A DNA stretch of 64,000 nucleotides from Isoetes taiwanensis. Taxonomy: Eukaryota; Streptophyta; Lycopodiopsida; Isoetales; Isoetaceae. The DNA lies in contig JAJEKV010000002.1 in NCBI GenBank assembly GCA_021234155.1, positions 12,875,798 to 12,939,797 on the forward strand. Reading direction: 5' to 3'. Shown in pieces: positions 24,815 through 36,882 of the stretch (position 1 is its first letter; every line of letters begins with the position of its first letter). Both the position numbers and the translations under genes were made by a program. The notes beneath the pieces are model-generated. The model was not told the origin of the DNA. It ran no database searches and saw only the letters and a list, made by a program, of their open reading frames with translations.

Positions 24815-25440
24815 ATGGTCTCACCGCGGTTAAAAGAAAAAATTTATGATGGTCTCACGCGTCAGCGCCCGAGCAGCTCACCACGATTAAAGAAAAAAAT
24901 TTAGGATAATGGTCTCTGCATTAAGCACTCACCGCGATTCCAAAAGAAAAATTTAGGATGGTCTCACCGCATTCGGCGAGCGATTTCTACAAAATGTAGA
25001 AACACAATGCGGGTACGCGTGCGGGCGTCGGCGCCGGCCGATTTCTAAAATCTTGAAAGCACAATGCGGGTGCAGCGTGTGGTTTTGCTCGGCGCGAGCC
25101 GATTTCTAAAATGTAGAAACACAATGCAGGCATAGCGTGTGAACATTGATGCAGCGATTTAAAAGCCAGATTTCTACTTAGCGTGTGAGACATTGATGCA
25201 GCTTGATTTAAAAGTAGATTTCTAAAATTACAGCAGAGTTTAAGCCGTTCTAAAATGTAGAAGCTTGATTTAAAGCGGAATTTCGCGTGTAGAGACATTG
25301 ATCGAAAAGCGATTTAAAGCCGATTTCTAAAATTAAAGCAGTTTAAAAGCCGTTCTAAAATGTAGAGAGCACATGCAGGCAACTAGAAACACGTACGAGC
25401 GCCTTGAGTAAGACATTGATCACGAAAGCGAGTTTAAAAG
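24815..25440. repeat. Array of hairpin modules around TTTCTAC-AAAAT-GTAGAAA
   Basis: A series of degenerate modules of about 60-120 bases. Each pairs a core such as TTTCTACAAAATGTAGAAA (24984-25002, seven-base arms) with a GTGTGAGACATTGAT-like or GGTCTCAC-like segment. The modules share the core and edge words with the single hairpins at 26240-26301 and 29563-29626. The mirror is about 30220-30800. No coding potential. It may be a satellite-like array or clustered miniature inverted-repeat elements. Confidence 0.6.
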
Positions 25441-26239
25441 TCATAAAAATAAAATTTAGAAAAGTAGCAGTAATTGAATTTGACCTAGGAATAATCCTTA
25501 ATTAGATTTAAAATTTTACGTAATAATGTTAGATAATATTAATGGCCAAGCCTTAGACTTGGGAACCAAGACCCTTAAGCTAGATAGAGTCATCACATCT
25601 TGATAGACACCAAACCTCCGTCGACATAGCCCAGCGCACCAAGCAGACCACTTTCGACTCCCTCGACAAAGTAGCGAAAGCGAGCCCGAGGGAGGCCAAG
25701 GAGGCTGAAGGAAACAAGAGAGGAGGCGAGCAGGCGGAGGCGAGGGGGTCCAAGCGTGAGCGGAAGAGTTAACATTTTGAAGACTCAACTGGTATACCGA
25801 TTACACACCAAGGGAGGTAACTCCTAATGAAGAGAAAGATATGCATACCAATCATATCAAAGGGAGAACCTTATTAATTTTACGTAAATAGTAAAATTTG
25901 TTTAAGCAAAGTGTTTTAGAGTAAATTATAAGCTGTATAAGTTACTTAATTAAGGTGGGATTATAGAATTCTAGCTTTTGTTTTAGCAGAGTAGGTGGAG
26001 CTTTTTTAGGAGCAAAAGAAATTAGGGGGCAATCAATGTCTCACCCGCGTCGGCCCTTGAGGAATGAGGGTTACACCACCAAGATTTTAGGAATGGTGCA
26101 TAGCGATGTCAGACCATGTAAAAATGCCCAACTCCAAATGCGACCAGAAATGAGTCAGTGCCTTCAACTTTCGATGAGTTTGGTGGAATTACAGCCTTAG
26201 ATCACTTAAATTGAGTAAGCCTAGCCCAATTGGACACAT
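25441..26239. other. Stretch without a gene
   Basis: AT-rich with a frame at 25516-25788 (minus) that is not kept in the mirror. A degraded copy of the GTCTCAC hairpin starts at about 26039; its mirror at 29563-29626 is better read. Confidence 0.4.
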
Positions 26240-26301
26240 GTCTCACCGTGGCCGGAATGATTTCTACATTCTCAAAATGCGGTGCAGGCGCGTGTGAAGA
26301 C
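26240..26301. repeat. Short hairpin element bounded by GTCTCAC
   Basis: Starts GTCTCAC and ends GTGTGAAGAC. The mirror reading (29354-29424) ends GTGTGAGAC, giving complementary edges. Inside is a second complementary pair, GGCCAGA with TCTGGC in the mirror copy, around a central TTTGAGAATGTAGAAA segment. It is the same family as 29563-29626. Confidence 0.6.
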
Positions 26302-26889
26302 CTCAAATACAGACACTCCATAGCAGGCTCACGAGCTCCCGTCGCCCAAAATTTGTTGCGTTAGGACGTTAGGCGGCCCTAGAATCCATTTTACTTGACC
26401 TCAAATTAGGATAGAAATGTCAAACCCCATCTCAAAATGACCAAGGTACTCAAACCCTTAGATTTGCTTTCCCAAAGCTGTAGTTTGTTTAGCCAGATAA
26501 GAAGCATACCCCGGTAGAAGTACTTAAATCTTTGCTCTCTTTCGGCTCGAAGCTGATGCCTTACTCCTAGGTAGAAGTCTTTCGAGACACCCCTTTGTTA
26601 TAGTCATCTAGACCTTGGCATAGCAACCCAAGTCCAAATTTGTTGGTACACCACCTGCCGCTCGGGCAAAGGCATAAACCTTGACCCCTGATGCATTGTC
26701 TTCCTAATAGAGTTTGACTTATATAGCCGCCACATTGACACTCCCTATTGCGGGGATGCCTAGAAAAGGCTAGAGCCTAGGCACGCCCCAAGTCATTCCC
26801 ATGTGTAGAGATTGGACCCCCCAAACCAGCTTTGCTAGGACCTTAGAGTATACCTCAAACACCATGAGGGCTTTGCAAAACAACCCCTC
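26302..26889. other. Stretch without a recognised gene
   Basis: No frame or motif that I can support. The mirror is about 28790-29350. Confidence 0.4.
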
Positions 26890-27660
26890 ATGTCATGCGC
26901 ACCACGTCCTAATGTCCATAGACTTGTAGATTATAGATATGTCTCACAAAGTAAGAAGTACTTACAAAGCACAAAGAGCCTGTCTTGCTTGCTTATAGAG
27001 CCCAGGAATATTGTAGAGAGCCCTTCAAGTGGAGCTCTTGGGCCTGCAGGATACGGCGTTGCTTTGAAGGACGGGCGAGCCCGCAGGGAGCGAGCTAAGG
27101 CAGAAGGTATCAAGGTCGGCCAATGCACAAGCAGAGATAGGAGAAGGGAGCCGAAAAAGCGGGGCCAAGAGAAGCACAGCGACAAACACCTCAGCGGAGC
27201 AAAAAGAAAAGCGAGTAGAAGCGGGGACGCAGAGCCTATCATCAATCTCCATCAAATGGAAGAATATTGGTAACCGCGGCAAGAATGTTCACAAATGTCA
27301 ACATTTCAAACTGCACCACGTCCACGCAGAGCTCACACATGAGGAAAGAAAGGATCTCAGCGCCTTCACCAACTCGGCGCACATGAGTTTCAAATGGAAG
27401 AAGCGGCGAGACAACAAAATACAGTGCAGAAGATGTTAGGCATGATGTGGCGTTAGCATCACGAGCTAGGGCGAGGGCATAATCTTGGTCGGGGAGACAA
27501 CTTATGGCGACGCGAGGGTATAGAAGCAGGAGGGAAGATCACCACGACCTTACTTGTCAAAGCGCCGCGTCAACAAAGGAAGTAACCAAGCTAGGCAACC
27601 ACCGCAGCACCTAAAAGGTACGACCAAGATGAGCCCCTCCGGCTCCCTTGCACCCGGCTG
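26890..27660 (+). CDS. Charged Arg/Lys/Gln-rich open frame near the turn, unrecognised
   Basis: A 127-codon frame (26890-27273), rich in Arg, Lys and Glu, ends INLHQMEEYW. After one frame change the reading continues with LHQLGAHEFQMEE (about 27370). The mirror on the minus strand (28020-28570) reads LHQLDAHEFQMEE in a single frame, then the equivalent charged residues, so the reading is reliable there. The composition resembles gag-like or other nucleic-acid-binding proteins, but no zinc knuckle or domain is visible. The frame runs into the turn of the inverted repeat, so its real 3' end is not in the window. Confidence 0.3.
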
Positions 27661-27800
27661 AGGAGAACTTTCATGTCCGGTTCCAAAAGGTAGGAGACCA
27701 TGAGGAGGGAGGGAGGCGCATATCAAGGAACATTTCCGACTTTCGAAGGCACGTATGTCGGCACTAGGGGCAAGACAAGGAGGGAGAATATTACGCTCAA

Positions 27801-27911
27801 GCGAGGTGGGACCCGGAACACCTAGAAACCAAAGGGAAGAGACTGGCTTTACTATGTCGGCCAAAGTCTGAGACTTCGAATGGTTAGGACCCAAAGGACG
27901 GAATTCCTGTT
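27801..27911. other. Turn of the inverted repeat (unpaired loop)
   Basis: These 111 bases separate the two arms. Pairing stops at GCTCAA (27795-27800) and resumes at TTGAGC (27912-27917). The loop itself shows no useful self-complementarity and no adapter-like sequence that I recognise. It interrupts a charged open frame that reads into it from both sides. In a fold-back read this would be the end of the template strand, where the complement begins. In a real palindrome it would be the central spacer. Confidence 0.8.
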
Positions 27912-28019
27912 TTGAGCAAGAATATTCTCCTCCTTGGTCTTGCCCCTAGTCTTTGTCTGAGGGCCAGTGGAAATGTTCCTTGGTATGAAGTCCCTCCTCC
28001 CTCTCTTGGTCTCTACCTT

Positions 28020-28570
28020 TTGGGCAGATGAAAGTTCTCTTTGGTCTGAGGAGGAGGCTCATCTTGGTCGTGTAGGTGCTGTGGTTGCCCTGGCTTGGTT
28101 ACTCCTTTTTGTTGGCGTTGGCGGCGAATTTCTGTTGGTGCAGGTCGTGGTGATCCCTCGGTTTCTATGCAGCTCTGTTAGCCGCCATAGTTGTCTCTCG
28201 ACGGAAGATTATGCCCTCTGGCCCCTAGCTTCGTGATCTTGCTTAGCGACATGATGCCTAACATCTTCCTGTACGTATTTTTGTTGTCGCGTTCTTCCAT
28301 TTGAAACTCATGTGCGTCGAGTTGGTGAAGGCGTTGAGTCCTCTTTACGATGTGAGCTTCGTGGGCGTGTTGGCGGAGGTTGACATCTAGAACATTCTTG
28401 AACGTTGGTTGCACCAATATTCTTCCCATTTGATGGAAATTGATGATAGGTCGGTGGTGTCTGTTCTACTCGTTTGTCGTTTGAGGTGTTTATGCGTTGT
28501 GCTTCCCCTCTTAGTGCAGCGCCGGTCTCCTCTCCTTGCTCTGTTTTGTGCATTAGAGTTTGGGACATGA
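28020..28570 (-). CDS. Mirror copy of the charged frame near the turn
   Basis: Reverse-complement reading of 27140-27660. The frame from 28568 down reads HKTEQGEETGAALRGEAQ. An overlapping frame from 28429 reads LHQLDAHEFQMEERDNKN and is cleaner here than in the left arm. Confidence 0.3.
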
Positions 28571-29353
28571 TGTCTTCAAGAAGTTAAGCACTGCTTCAAA
28601 TGCAGTAATGCGGCGGAATCGCCAGCGGCCTTCGTGTATCCTAGAGTCCCCAGAGTCGCGAAGGGCTCTCCTACAATATTACGGGCTCTATAAGCAAAGC
28701 AAGATGGCTCGGCCAGCGGCGATACTAGAATTTATATCTATAATCTACAAATTACATGGACATTAGGGCGTGATGTGGCATGACATGAGGGTTGTTTTGC
28801 AAAGCCCTCATGGTGTTTGAGTATACTCTAAGGTCCTAGCAAAGTTGGTTTGGGGGTCCAATCTCTACACATGGAATGACTTTAGGCTGACTCCTAGGCT
28901 CTAGCTCCTTTCTAAAGTATCCACGGCAATGAAGTGTCAATGTAGAAGCTATATAAGTCAAACTCTATTAGAAGGACCTGAAATTGATCAAGGTTTATGC
29001 CTTTGGCTCGGCGAGAGAGAGTGGTGTACCAGCAGGTTGCTATGCTAAGGTCTAGATGACTATAACAAAGGGGTGTTCTGAGCACTTCTACCTAGGAGTA
29101 GGCATCAGCGGCGAGGCGTGCTACTTGAGCTACTAATGGGGTATGCTTCTATCTCTGAAACCAGAGCCCTAGGTTTGGGGAGGAAAGCAATTCGAGCAAT
29201 TTTTGGTCATTTTGAGGATGAGTTTGACATTTTCATCCTAATTTGAGGTCATAAATGGATTCTAAAATTTTGTCTAACAGATTCCCTAGCATAACAAATT
29301 TTGGCGATTTGGGCTCACCCCGTAGCTCAAGTTGGAGGTTCAAAATTTGGAGG

Positions 29354-29424
29354 GTCTCACCCGCGTTTAGCAGCCCACGGCCAGATTTTGAGAATGTAGA
29401 AATACGTCTGGCGGCGTGTGAGAC
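29354..29424. repeat. GTCTCAC hairpin element (mirror of 26240-26301)
   Basis: GTCTCAC at 29354 pairs with GTGTGAGAC ending at 29424. An inner GGCCAGA pairs with TCTGGC. Confidence 0.65.
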
Positions 29425-29562
29425 TGGGTTCCCTAGTGGGCTAGGCTTACTCAATTTAAGTGATCCTAGGCTGTAATTCCACTAAACTCATGAGGTTAGG
29501 CAGAATTGACCCGCACCACTTGGGAGTAGATTTGGAGGTATTTTGGGCATTTTTTGGGCATG

Positions 29563-29626
29563 GTCTCACCGTTAGCATGGCCAGATTCCTAAAATCTAGA
29601 AATCGTCTGGCGCTGACGTGTGAGAC
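29563..29626. repeat. Second GTCTCAC hairpin element
   Basis: GTCTCACC...TGGCCAGA, then TTCCTAAAATCTAGAAATCG, then TCTGGCG...ACGTGTGAGAC. Outer and inner complementary segments are both present in 64 bases. Its mirror near 26039-26127 is badly read. Confidence 0.65.
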
Positions 29627-30219
29627 ATCGTCTCAATTTTATAAAAGCTCGATTTGGTAAAACAAAAGCTGGGTAACCAACAACGAATTAAGCTTTTGCT
29701 CGGTTATAATTTACTCTAAAACCGTTGTATTAAAGCAAATTTTATCATTTCTGAGGTAATAAGGTTCTCCTTTGATATGATTGGTAAGTGCATATCTTTC
29801 TTCATTAGAGTTACTCCCTTGGTGTAGTATCTTGTCGCGGTACGTTAGTCTTCAAAATGTTAGCGGACCGATACGCTCTGTACTTCTTGACCCACGGCCT
29901 CAAGCTCTGGATTACGCCCTCTCCTCTTCTTGTTTCCCTTGACCTCCTTATTTTGGTATTTTAAGCCTTAATGGGGAGTAAAGTGAATTACGTTTGGTGC
30001 TTAGCGTCATGTCGTCGGAGGCTTGGTGTCCCATCAAGATGATGACTCTATCTGGCAAGGGTCTTGGTTCTAAGTCTAAAGGCTTGGCCATTAATATTAT
30101 CTAACATTATTACAACAAATCTAATTAGGATTATTCTAGAAAATTGAATTACTAAGTTACTTTTCACAAATTTTTATTTTTTATGACTTTTTAAAACATT
30201 TTTAGGATAATATGCCTAA

Positions 30220-31020
30220 GTTGTGACGGGTTTCTAGTTTAGCGGTGAGGTTTCTACATTTTTAGAAATGGGCTTTAAGTATTTTAGGGGAATTTTAGAA
30301 ATGGAAGCTTTAAGCGTTTTTCGGATCAATGTCTCTACGTTCGCAGAAATGGAAACTTTTAAGCTGTTTCTACATTTTAAATCGGCTTTAAAATTTGTTT
30401 TGAAATTTTAGAAATGACTTTAAAAAGCGTTTTTGGATCAATGTCTCACGTTGCGAGGCTGACTTTAGCGTTTTTCGGATCAATGTCTCACCGCGTTCTT
30501 GACGAGGGTTTCATTTTTAGAAATCGGCTTTCTGGTAGCGATGTCTCTACGTTGCACCGAACCAGTTTCTACATTTTAGAAATGGAAACAGTAGCTGACG
30601 TCTACGTTACGCAGACGAGGTTTCTACATTTTTAGAAATGGCTGCAGCGGCGTGTGAACTTCCTCTAAATTTTCTTTAAGCGTGTGGCGGCTGCGGCGGC
30701 GTGTGATGTGAACCATCCTAAATTTTTTCTTTAAGCTGTGTGGCGGCTGCGGCGCGGCGTGTGAGACTTCATCATAAATTTTTCTTTAGCATTATTGAGA
30801 CCATCTAAATTTTTTTTTTCTTTAAGCGCTTTACTAATTCACTTTAAGCGCTTCTTTAAGCGCTATTAATTCACTTTAAGCGCTGCTAATTCACTTTAAG
30901 CATTTGCTAGCTTAGCATATACTACAAAAATGAAAAATTTCCCATTTCTAGAAGTACTTTAAGCTGTTGCTAGCTTAGCATATCTTGCACAAAATGAAAA
31001 ATTTCCCATTTCGAGGTTTG
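30220..31020. repeat. Mirror of the hairpin array and short tandem repeats
   Basis: Reverse complement of 24598-25440. It shows TTTCTACATTTTTAGAAATGG cores (each under 20 bases when split at the centre), TCAATGTCTCAC edges, GCTAATTCACTTTAAGC repeats and two AAATTTCCCATTTC copies. Confidence 0.6.
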
Positions 31021-32269
31021 AGGATCTATCAAGTTAGTACTCTTTGGGAGCATGAACCGATTGCTTTGCTCTTGGTCTCCAAGAACATTGCTCACATTAC
31101 CAGCGTGGCGTCCCCTACTCGCATACGGTGCCCCTCCGCATTAATAATTCATCCCCATACGACTCCATGTATCTGGGGGCCACTGCCGTGGCGGGTTCAG
31201 TGGGAAGGTGGAAGGGTCATTGCCTGAATCTCCGGCCTACCTAGGCTGCGGGCGATAACATACATGTCGTGCTTACATACATCAGCATCATATGACCATC
31301 ACGAAGGATGGTCCTCCACATCTGCATGAACAAAAGATCGGCCACATCACGCATGGGAATCCTCAGACTCAGGGATGACTGACGGCTTGGGTCTCAGGGA
31401 GTTCATTGGAGCCGAGAATTCATGGCAATGGATTTGGGCGGCATATGGGCTTTATGGCCCAGGGTTGTCCTCCATCAGCCCCTCCCGTGCACACTGCGGA
31501 TAGAGGCTGGAGTGTTGGGACGGCTGGCAGCGGGATACATAGCGGCGGGCTATTCGGGTTTCATCTCCAGTTCGATGGGCGGTAGGGATCTCTCGAGAGA
31601 GATCACATCAGCATTTCAAGGTGACTGAGGGCGCAGGTATTGACTTGAACTTCGATGGAAGGTCATATCCTCCACCTCCGCAGTGTCAAGCCCATGCCTT
31701 GCCTGCGCAGCGATGGCAAACCCATTTGGACCTGGTCACAATGATCACGGTAGCACTAACACACCACAGGGATGCGTTCAGAGTCGAACCGCGAACCTCT
31801 TATAAGCGGTCGGCTATGCTAACCCGGTGTAGCTCTTGTGCCGCGAGCGCGCCATAGTGTGTAGAGAGGCTAATCTAGGAGCATCTACTGCAAGCTTTGA
31901 GTCTCACCCCTTCCCCAGCCACAAGGAGTTCTGAGAGATACATCATCATATACCCACGGAAAAGAGACTAAAGAACAAAGATCTAATCTATCACTTAGAG
32001 TTAGGTTCTTTAGTTAAGAATCTACTATCTAAAAGTTCTAGAGGGTTTTGCTATGGAGCGAATTTAAAAGAGAGGCTAAACCCTCTTGATTGATAAAATT
32101 TTGAAATGGGGTTTTAGACTACTAAGTGCATCGTCCTTGAGTTCCTCCTCGACTGAACTCGACCATCTGTTGAAATGCTTTCGAATCAAGAAACTAATGA
32201 TCGCAGGTTCTCTCGGGCCAGTCACGGGCGGTTTAATCTTGATAAACGAGCTCTAAAACCACAAGCGAA

Positions 32270-32560
32270 AATGAGCAAGTTAGGGTTCTCCTACTTAAAT
32301 AGACAAAGGGGTGGCTAGAGGTTTCCAATTATCCCCTTTAGGCATGTGGGATAATTGGGAAAGAGCCACTGCCTTTAAGGGCTAGGTGGCGAATATTGCC
32401 AGCGGAAATGTGTGCGCTGATGTGCTACGCGTAGCATTAATGAATGCGTTGGAAAATATGCTTGGCATTAATTTCACCTATGGTATAGCTACCGGCATCA
32501 AGTGGCCACATGAAATAATGTGCCCACATTAATGTGGCCACATTGGAAAATATGCACATT
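32270..32560 (-). promoter_or_regulatory. Mirror of the promoter-like block
   Basis: Carries the complementary CACATTAATG and AAATGTGTGC words and CTACTTAAATAG at about 32290-32302. Confidence 0.25.
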
Positions 32561-33899
32561 ATCTGTAAATTCTTAGCAGAAGTTGCCCATGGGAATACCC
32601 ACTGGCTACGTTGGGCGTCGTCGGTCGAGGTGGCTGATGTCGCAGCGTAATACATTAGCGGTCTGATACTCGCGATCACAGGAAGTATCTTTGTCTTCCA
32701 GGCGATCCGCGGTAGCCTCGAGATTGTACTTGTTATTTTCTTCTGCGGTGGTATTTGTAGCCTCAGAAGGCCGGCACTAGTCGGATGTTTTTTTCTGCGA
32801 TGGTCTTTTCATGAGGGCCGGTTCCCAAGCTGATGCGGTACGTGTTTCTTCCCTGAAGGCGTGGCCACAGACCTCAGAGTGCTATTACACTATTCTTGAA
32901 ATTCGCTTTTGATCGCGTGCACTGTATGCTGTAACTTCTAACTTTCTAATGGGTCATTCTTCTTTTCGGACTTTCATTCGCGGGTCATTTTCGCGGTTCT
33001 CTTTGTTGTCGAGCCATCTTATTTGTGTGTGCCTCACTTCTCGGCGGGGCCTTGACTAGTGGCATTCTCCGAGATTGGCAATGGATTTCTCATTAGGGTT
33101 TCTCGAAAACACGAAGAGGCGGTTTTCATCGGTGAGAAAGCGATCGCCAATTTTTCTCGACTATAGACCAAAGTAGTGGATGAATCATCTTTTTATGGTG
33201 TGGTCTTTAGTGCATTGTGCTCGATGATTGTCTAGTTTGGGCACTCAAGTTTTTGAAGTTCTACCACGAATAGGGGAATAATTTTAATACTCAACGATTT
33301 TACAAAGCTCAATGAGAACACCACGTTCTTAATTAGAACAACTCGTTCTTGCTCCATGATTTCACACTCTTTGTCTTACCTATGTTTGATTTTCTTAGTA
33401 CTTATATTAAGCTTGCAAAAAGACAAACTATATTTCCTTCTATTTTCAACAATAAATACTTATTAAGTTTTTTCCAAATTTAATGTCTCTCTCCTTAAAA
33501 CAAAATTTTTTTTACTGCCCTCTTTTAAAATGAAAAGGCTTCAAAAATATTTGCTTTTTTTGGGGGTATTTGAATGTAATTGCTCAACGATCTATTTTGC
33601 TCTCTATTTTGTCTGTTTTTTCAAGGATTTTTGAGTTTTATAAAAGGAATCTTTCAAGCACTTCTTAAATAAGTGCGTTTTCATTTTAAACACTTGTTGT
33701 TTCCTTTACTTGCGTACATAAGGGTTAGCACTTCACAACAAAGTGTGGCGGGTTGCTCTTGCTTGGGGAGACATCCAAATTAAATTTCATGAAAGAAAAA
33801 TACGACAGGCTTCGGCGTTATTAATGTAGTGCCTCTTTTGTGCCTCTTCTACTTTTTTGGATGCCCTATCTTCTTCTTCAGCTATAATAGGCAAAGGAC

Positions 33900-36109
33900 G
33901 AGTGTCAATTTATTCAGGAATAAAAGAAGCATTACGTATGCTTGAGTTCCTACCAATTTACCTCAAAAGAAGCGCATATTTCATGCCTTGACCTTCATCA
34001 AAACACTTTGGTGCCAATGACACTTTTTTCATCAGAGGAAGTCCCTTTGAAACTGCCATTCTCTGCCTCTGCTTTTTCCCGTGATCTTCTCGGCCTCTGC
34101 TCTGTCCCTCTTTGCATGGGGGATAGAACAGCTCCAAGGACACTTTTTGTTGTTCAATGACCATCCAACTTTGGATCTTTCTTCCATTTTTTAAAGCTTC
34201 ACACCTTGTCCTCCTATTCACGAAGTAATCACAGACAAAGCCTCCTAAGGATACAAATATATCAATGGAATGGGGTACCCGAGTTCACGCTAAATATGCA
34301 CTTGATGGCGAGTACCTCCCTTCATGTCAACCTTCTTGCTGTTTAATTCATTTCTCACAATCCTCTTGGAGCATGTTGGTTGTAAGTTCATCGGTCCAGT
34401 GGTAATTGTCCAAGTTTTCTTTTTCTACGAGATGGAGTATAGGTTCTCGAAGCTTTTGGAAACCATGCTTGTGTGCTTCATACATTGCATCTGCTACTTT
34501 ATTTATGATCACCTAAGTCATCAATATTATGCCATAGCGACATAAGCTATGCGTTAGCGGTACCCCATGTCTTTATCATATGGACCTGTCGAGGTGGCGG
34601 CTGTAGGATCTTTGGATATTCAATTGTTAGATCTGACAGGAAGACAATGGTGATGTATTCATCAATGGTTTCATGTTCTTGCAAGCACATCCTATCTTGT
34701 CCTCGGGGCTCCTCGACAACCTCCTTCTTTTTGATTGGCCAAGCCTTATTGACCATATTTATCATGTCTTCATATCATATTTGTTATGCGTTCTTCTCCT
34801 CACAGCTTCTTCTTTTGAAGCTGGGCGTCCAAGCTCCATTGATTTCCTAGCTTGCCTCAAGCGCGGGATTGGGCACGAGACAAGAAATAGCAGGGGTTAG
34901 AACCACTTCATTGTCCATGACGCGCTTAACGCAAAGGATAATAAACAAAGCATACTCGCACTGGACTCGCACTAATAGCACGAGTACATTGAAGCAATAT
35001 GACATGATAATTAACGCAGGGAATATTGTACACCCACCCTTACAATTATGTTCAAGCACGCACTTATTGCTAGTGAGTGCAAGTTAGAGGTATTCACAAC
35101 ATTAAGAATTTTGCATTTACTTTGTATGGTGTTCCTGTATTCTTTGGCACCTAACTTATCCTACTCTCTGAGTGCCTTTGCTACTTCTCTTTGAGTCTTT
35201 GCTCATCAACTGACTATGTGTTCTTGAGACTATGGCTCTTCCTCGAGGTCGGGTCTTCCATGGATGCGAGGGCTTGTCGTCGGTGTAGTGTTTATCAGCC
35301 CGAGAATTTGATATTGTAGTAGAGTATTCTATCGCCGAACCACGTATCTTCCGCGGCATGTTTGGGATCAAGATCCACGGATATAAAAAGATGCTTTCTG
35401 AGGCGTCTTATTAGTTTATCAATGGCTATCTTCTTGTGACATCCCCTAAGCCAAGTGGATACCATTCTTTGGGTACCTCAGCGGCTTCTCTCTGACTTCC
35501 ACCCTCGAATTTCTTCTCACTATCATTTTCCTTCTTTGCCATGATATGAGGAACGAGGGCGGAGATTAGACTCGAGAGCGCCAACAAGAAGCGATATGTA
35601 GTAACTTGATAATGATTTCACCTTTTTGCAAGGTTCAGGAATGCAGGTACTCCTCATATAGATAGATCGGCCGTATGGATCGAGCCTTCAAGAGGAGTCA
35701 ATGCGTTATGGCGTTATGCATTGACTTATCCACCCTTGAATCCGTCATATCACATTATATTTGTAAATGCTCAAGTTCTTCTTCCTTACGTCTCTCTACT
35801 ATTCACGATACGGTCGGTCATCGACTCTTGCATGAGAGGATCAGCCCACCTGGCAAAGCATCATATCTTTGCTATCTCTTGATTACAAGACCACATCACT
35901 TTGAGCCTACCATATACACCATTACATACCATTCACCTCCTCGAGGCGTCTGCAGAAAATCTTATTTGACTTGATGCTTTCGGTCGATCTATATCCTTAG
36001 TCTCTTCTACTACTTTTAGGATTCCTTCTTGCCTCTCTCTGATGGTGCTCTAGTTTCTATAACAGAAGTGATCTCTTGCGAGCTATACAAATGTGTTTAA
36101 GTTAGCCAT
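33900..36109 (-). CDS. Mirror copy of the 19.5-21.7 kb gene-like region
   Basis: The start ATG is at 36109-36107. The clearest frame is 34765-34547 (QDRMCLQEHETIDEYITIVF), with a downstream basic frame at 34221-33958 (RKIQSWMVIEQQKVSLELFY). These are the better readings of the C-terminal part. The unit reads as charged, with a Leu/Ile-rich middle; family unknown. Confidence 0.38.
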
Positions 36110-36854
36110 GTTTTAATAGTATGAGTCCTAGAAAATGAACATCAAAAGCACCCACATCTCGCGCTAAGATGCTGACGAGGTAAGTGGAAAGATTATAAAG
36201 ATTTATATGTGAGGGGGCAATGTCTTATGATTCGCGCATAACGAGTTGATTACATTCCCTTCATTTTTCACAAATATTATGAGCTTGTCGAACTTGGACA
36301 CATAGCATGGAGCTTAACAGTTTAATGATTTCCATGTCATTTACGAGATACATGTGCGGTAGCGAAGCTTTGGGGAAAAGATTAAAGATGTATTATGTAA
36401 CAACTCATCTTTTTAATCTTTCCCTTTAGATGCTGCTGCGAGTGGAACATGCATTCAAAAGGACGGTAAATCATTAAATCATGTGAGAAGTCTAGAGTTC
36501 GATGTAGCTATAATAAAAATGAAAGTATGCTTATGCAACTCGCGCTATATGCGAATCATGAGAGACATTACCCTCTACCTAATATTTTAAACACGAAGTC
36601 TGAGCCATTCCCTCATTTTAAAGATATAACCAAATATCACACTTTCGCGTTGACTCGAGTCTAAATCATTCCCCCACTATATATTAAAACCCATAGTTTA
36701 ACACCAAGAGAGAAGAAGAAATAACTATGTATTGAAACTATTATAAACACAAACATAAACTACACACTTAAAAACAATAGATGAAGTGAACTTAACAAAA
36801 CAAACGGGGAAAGAACCCAAAAATTTGGTTCTCCCATTGAACAATAAAAACCAT

Positions 36855-36882
36855 TTCTTATTCTTATTCTTATTCTTATTCC
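36855..36882. repeat. (TTATTC)n microsatellite (mirror)
   Basis: Complement of 18688-18715. Confidence 0.8.

Larger units (their letters stand above)
1..27800. repeat. Left arm of a giant inverted repeat (about 27.8 kb)
   Basis: The whole interval is mirrored as reverse complement in 27912-55078. Landmark pairs (left with right): 1 with 55078, 526 with 54582, 6271 with 49003, 8951 with 46390, 18661 with 36910, 26871 with 28804, 27800 with 27912. The coordinate sums rise from 55079 to 55712, so the right arm loses about 630 bases gradually, with no single large deletion. Differences are mostly single-base indels, homopolymer lengths and short GC-rich words. The arm is still paired at position 1, so it continues beyond the window. 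I infer a fold-back long read or an uncorrected contig; a true palindrome is the alternative. Confidence 0.93.

Noticed and set aside
31770-31860. tRNA-like sequence (GTCGAACCGCGAACCTC followed by TTATAAGCGG, minus strand)
   Set aside because: It resembles a T arm and an anticodon region, but the acceptor arms do not pair, and the mirror reading (23720-23860) does not restore a cloverleaf.
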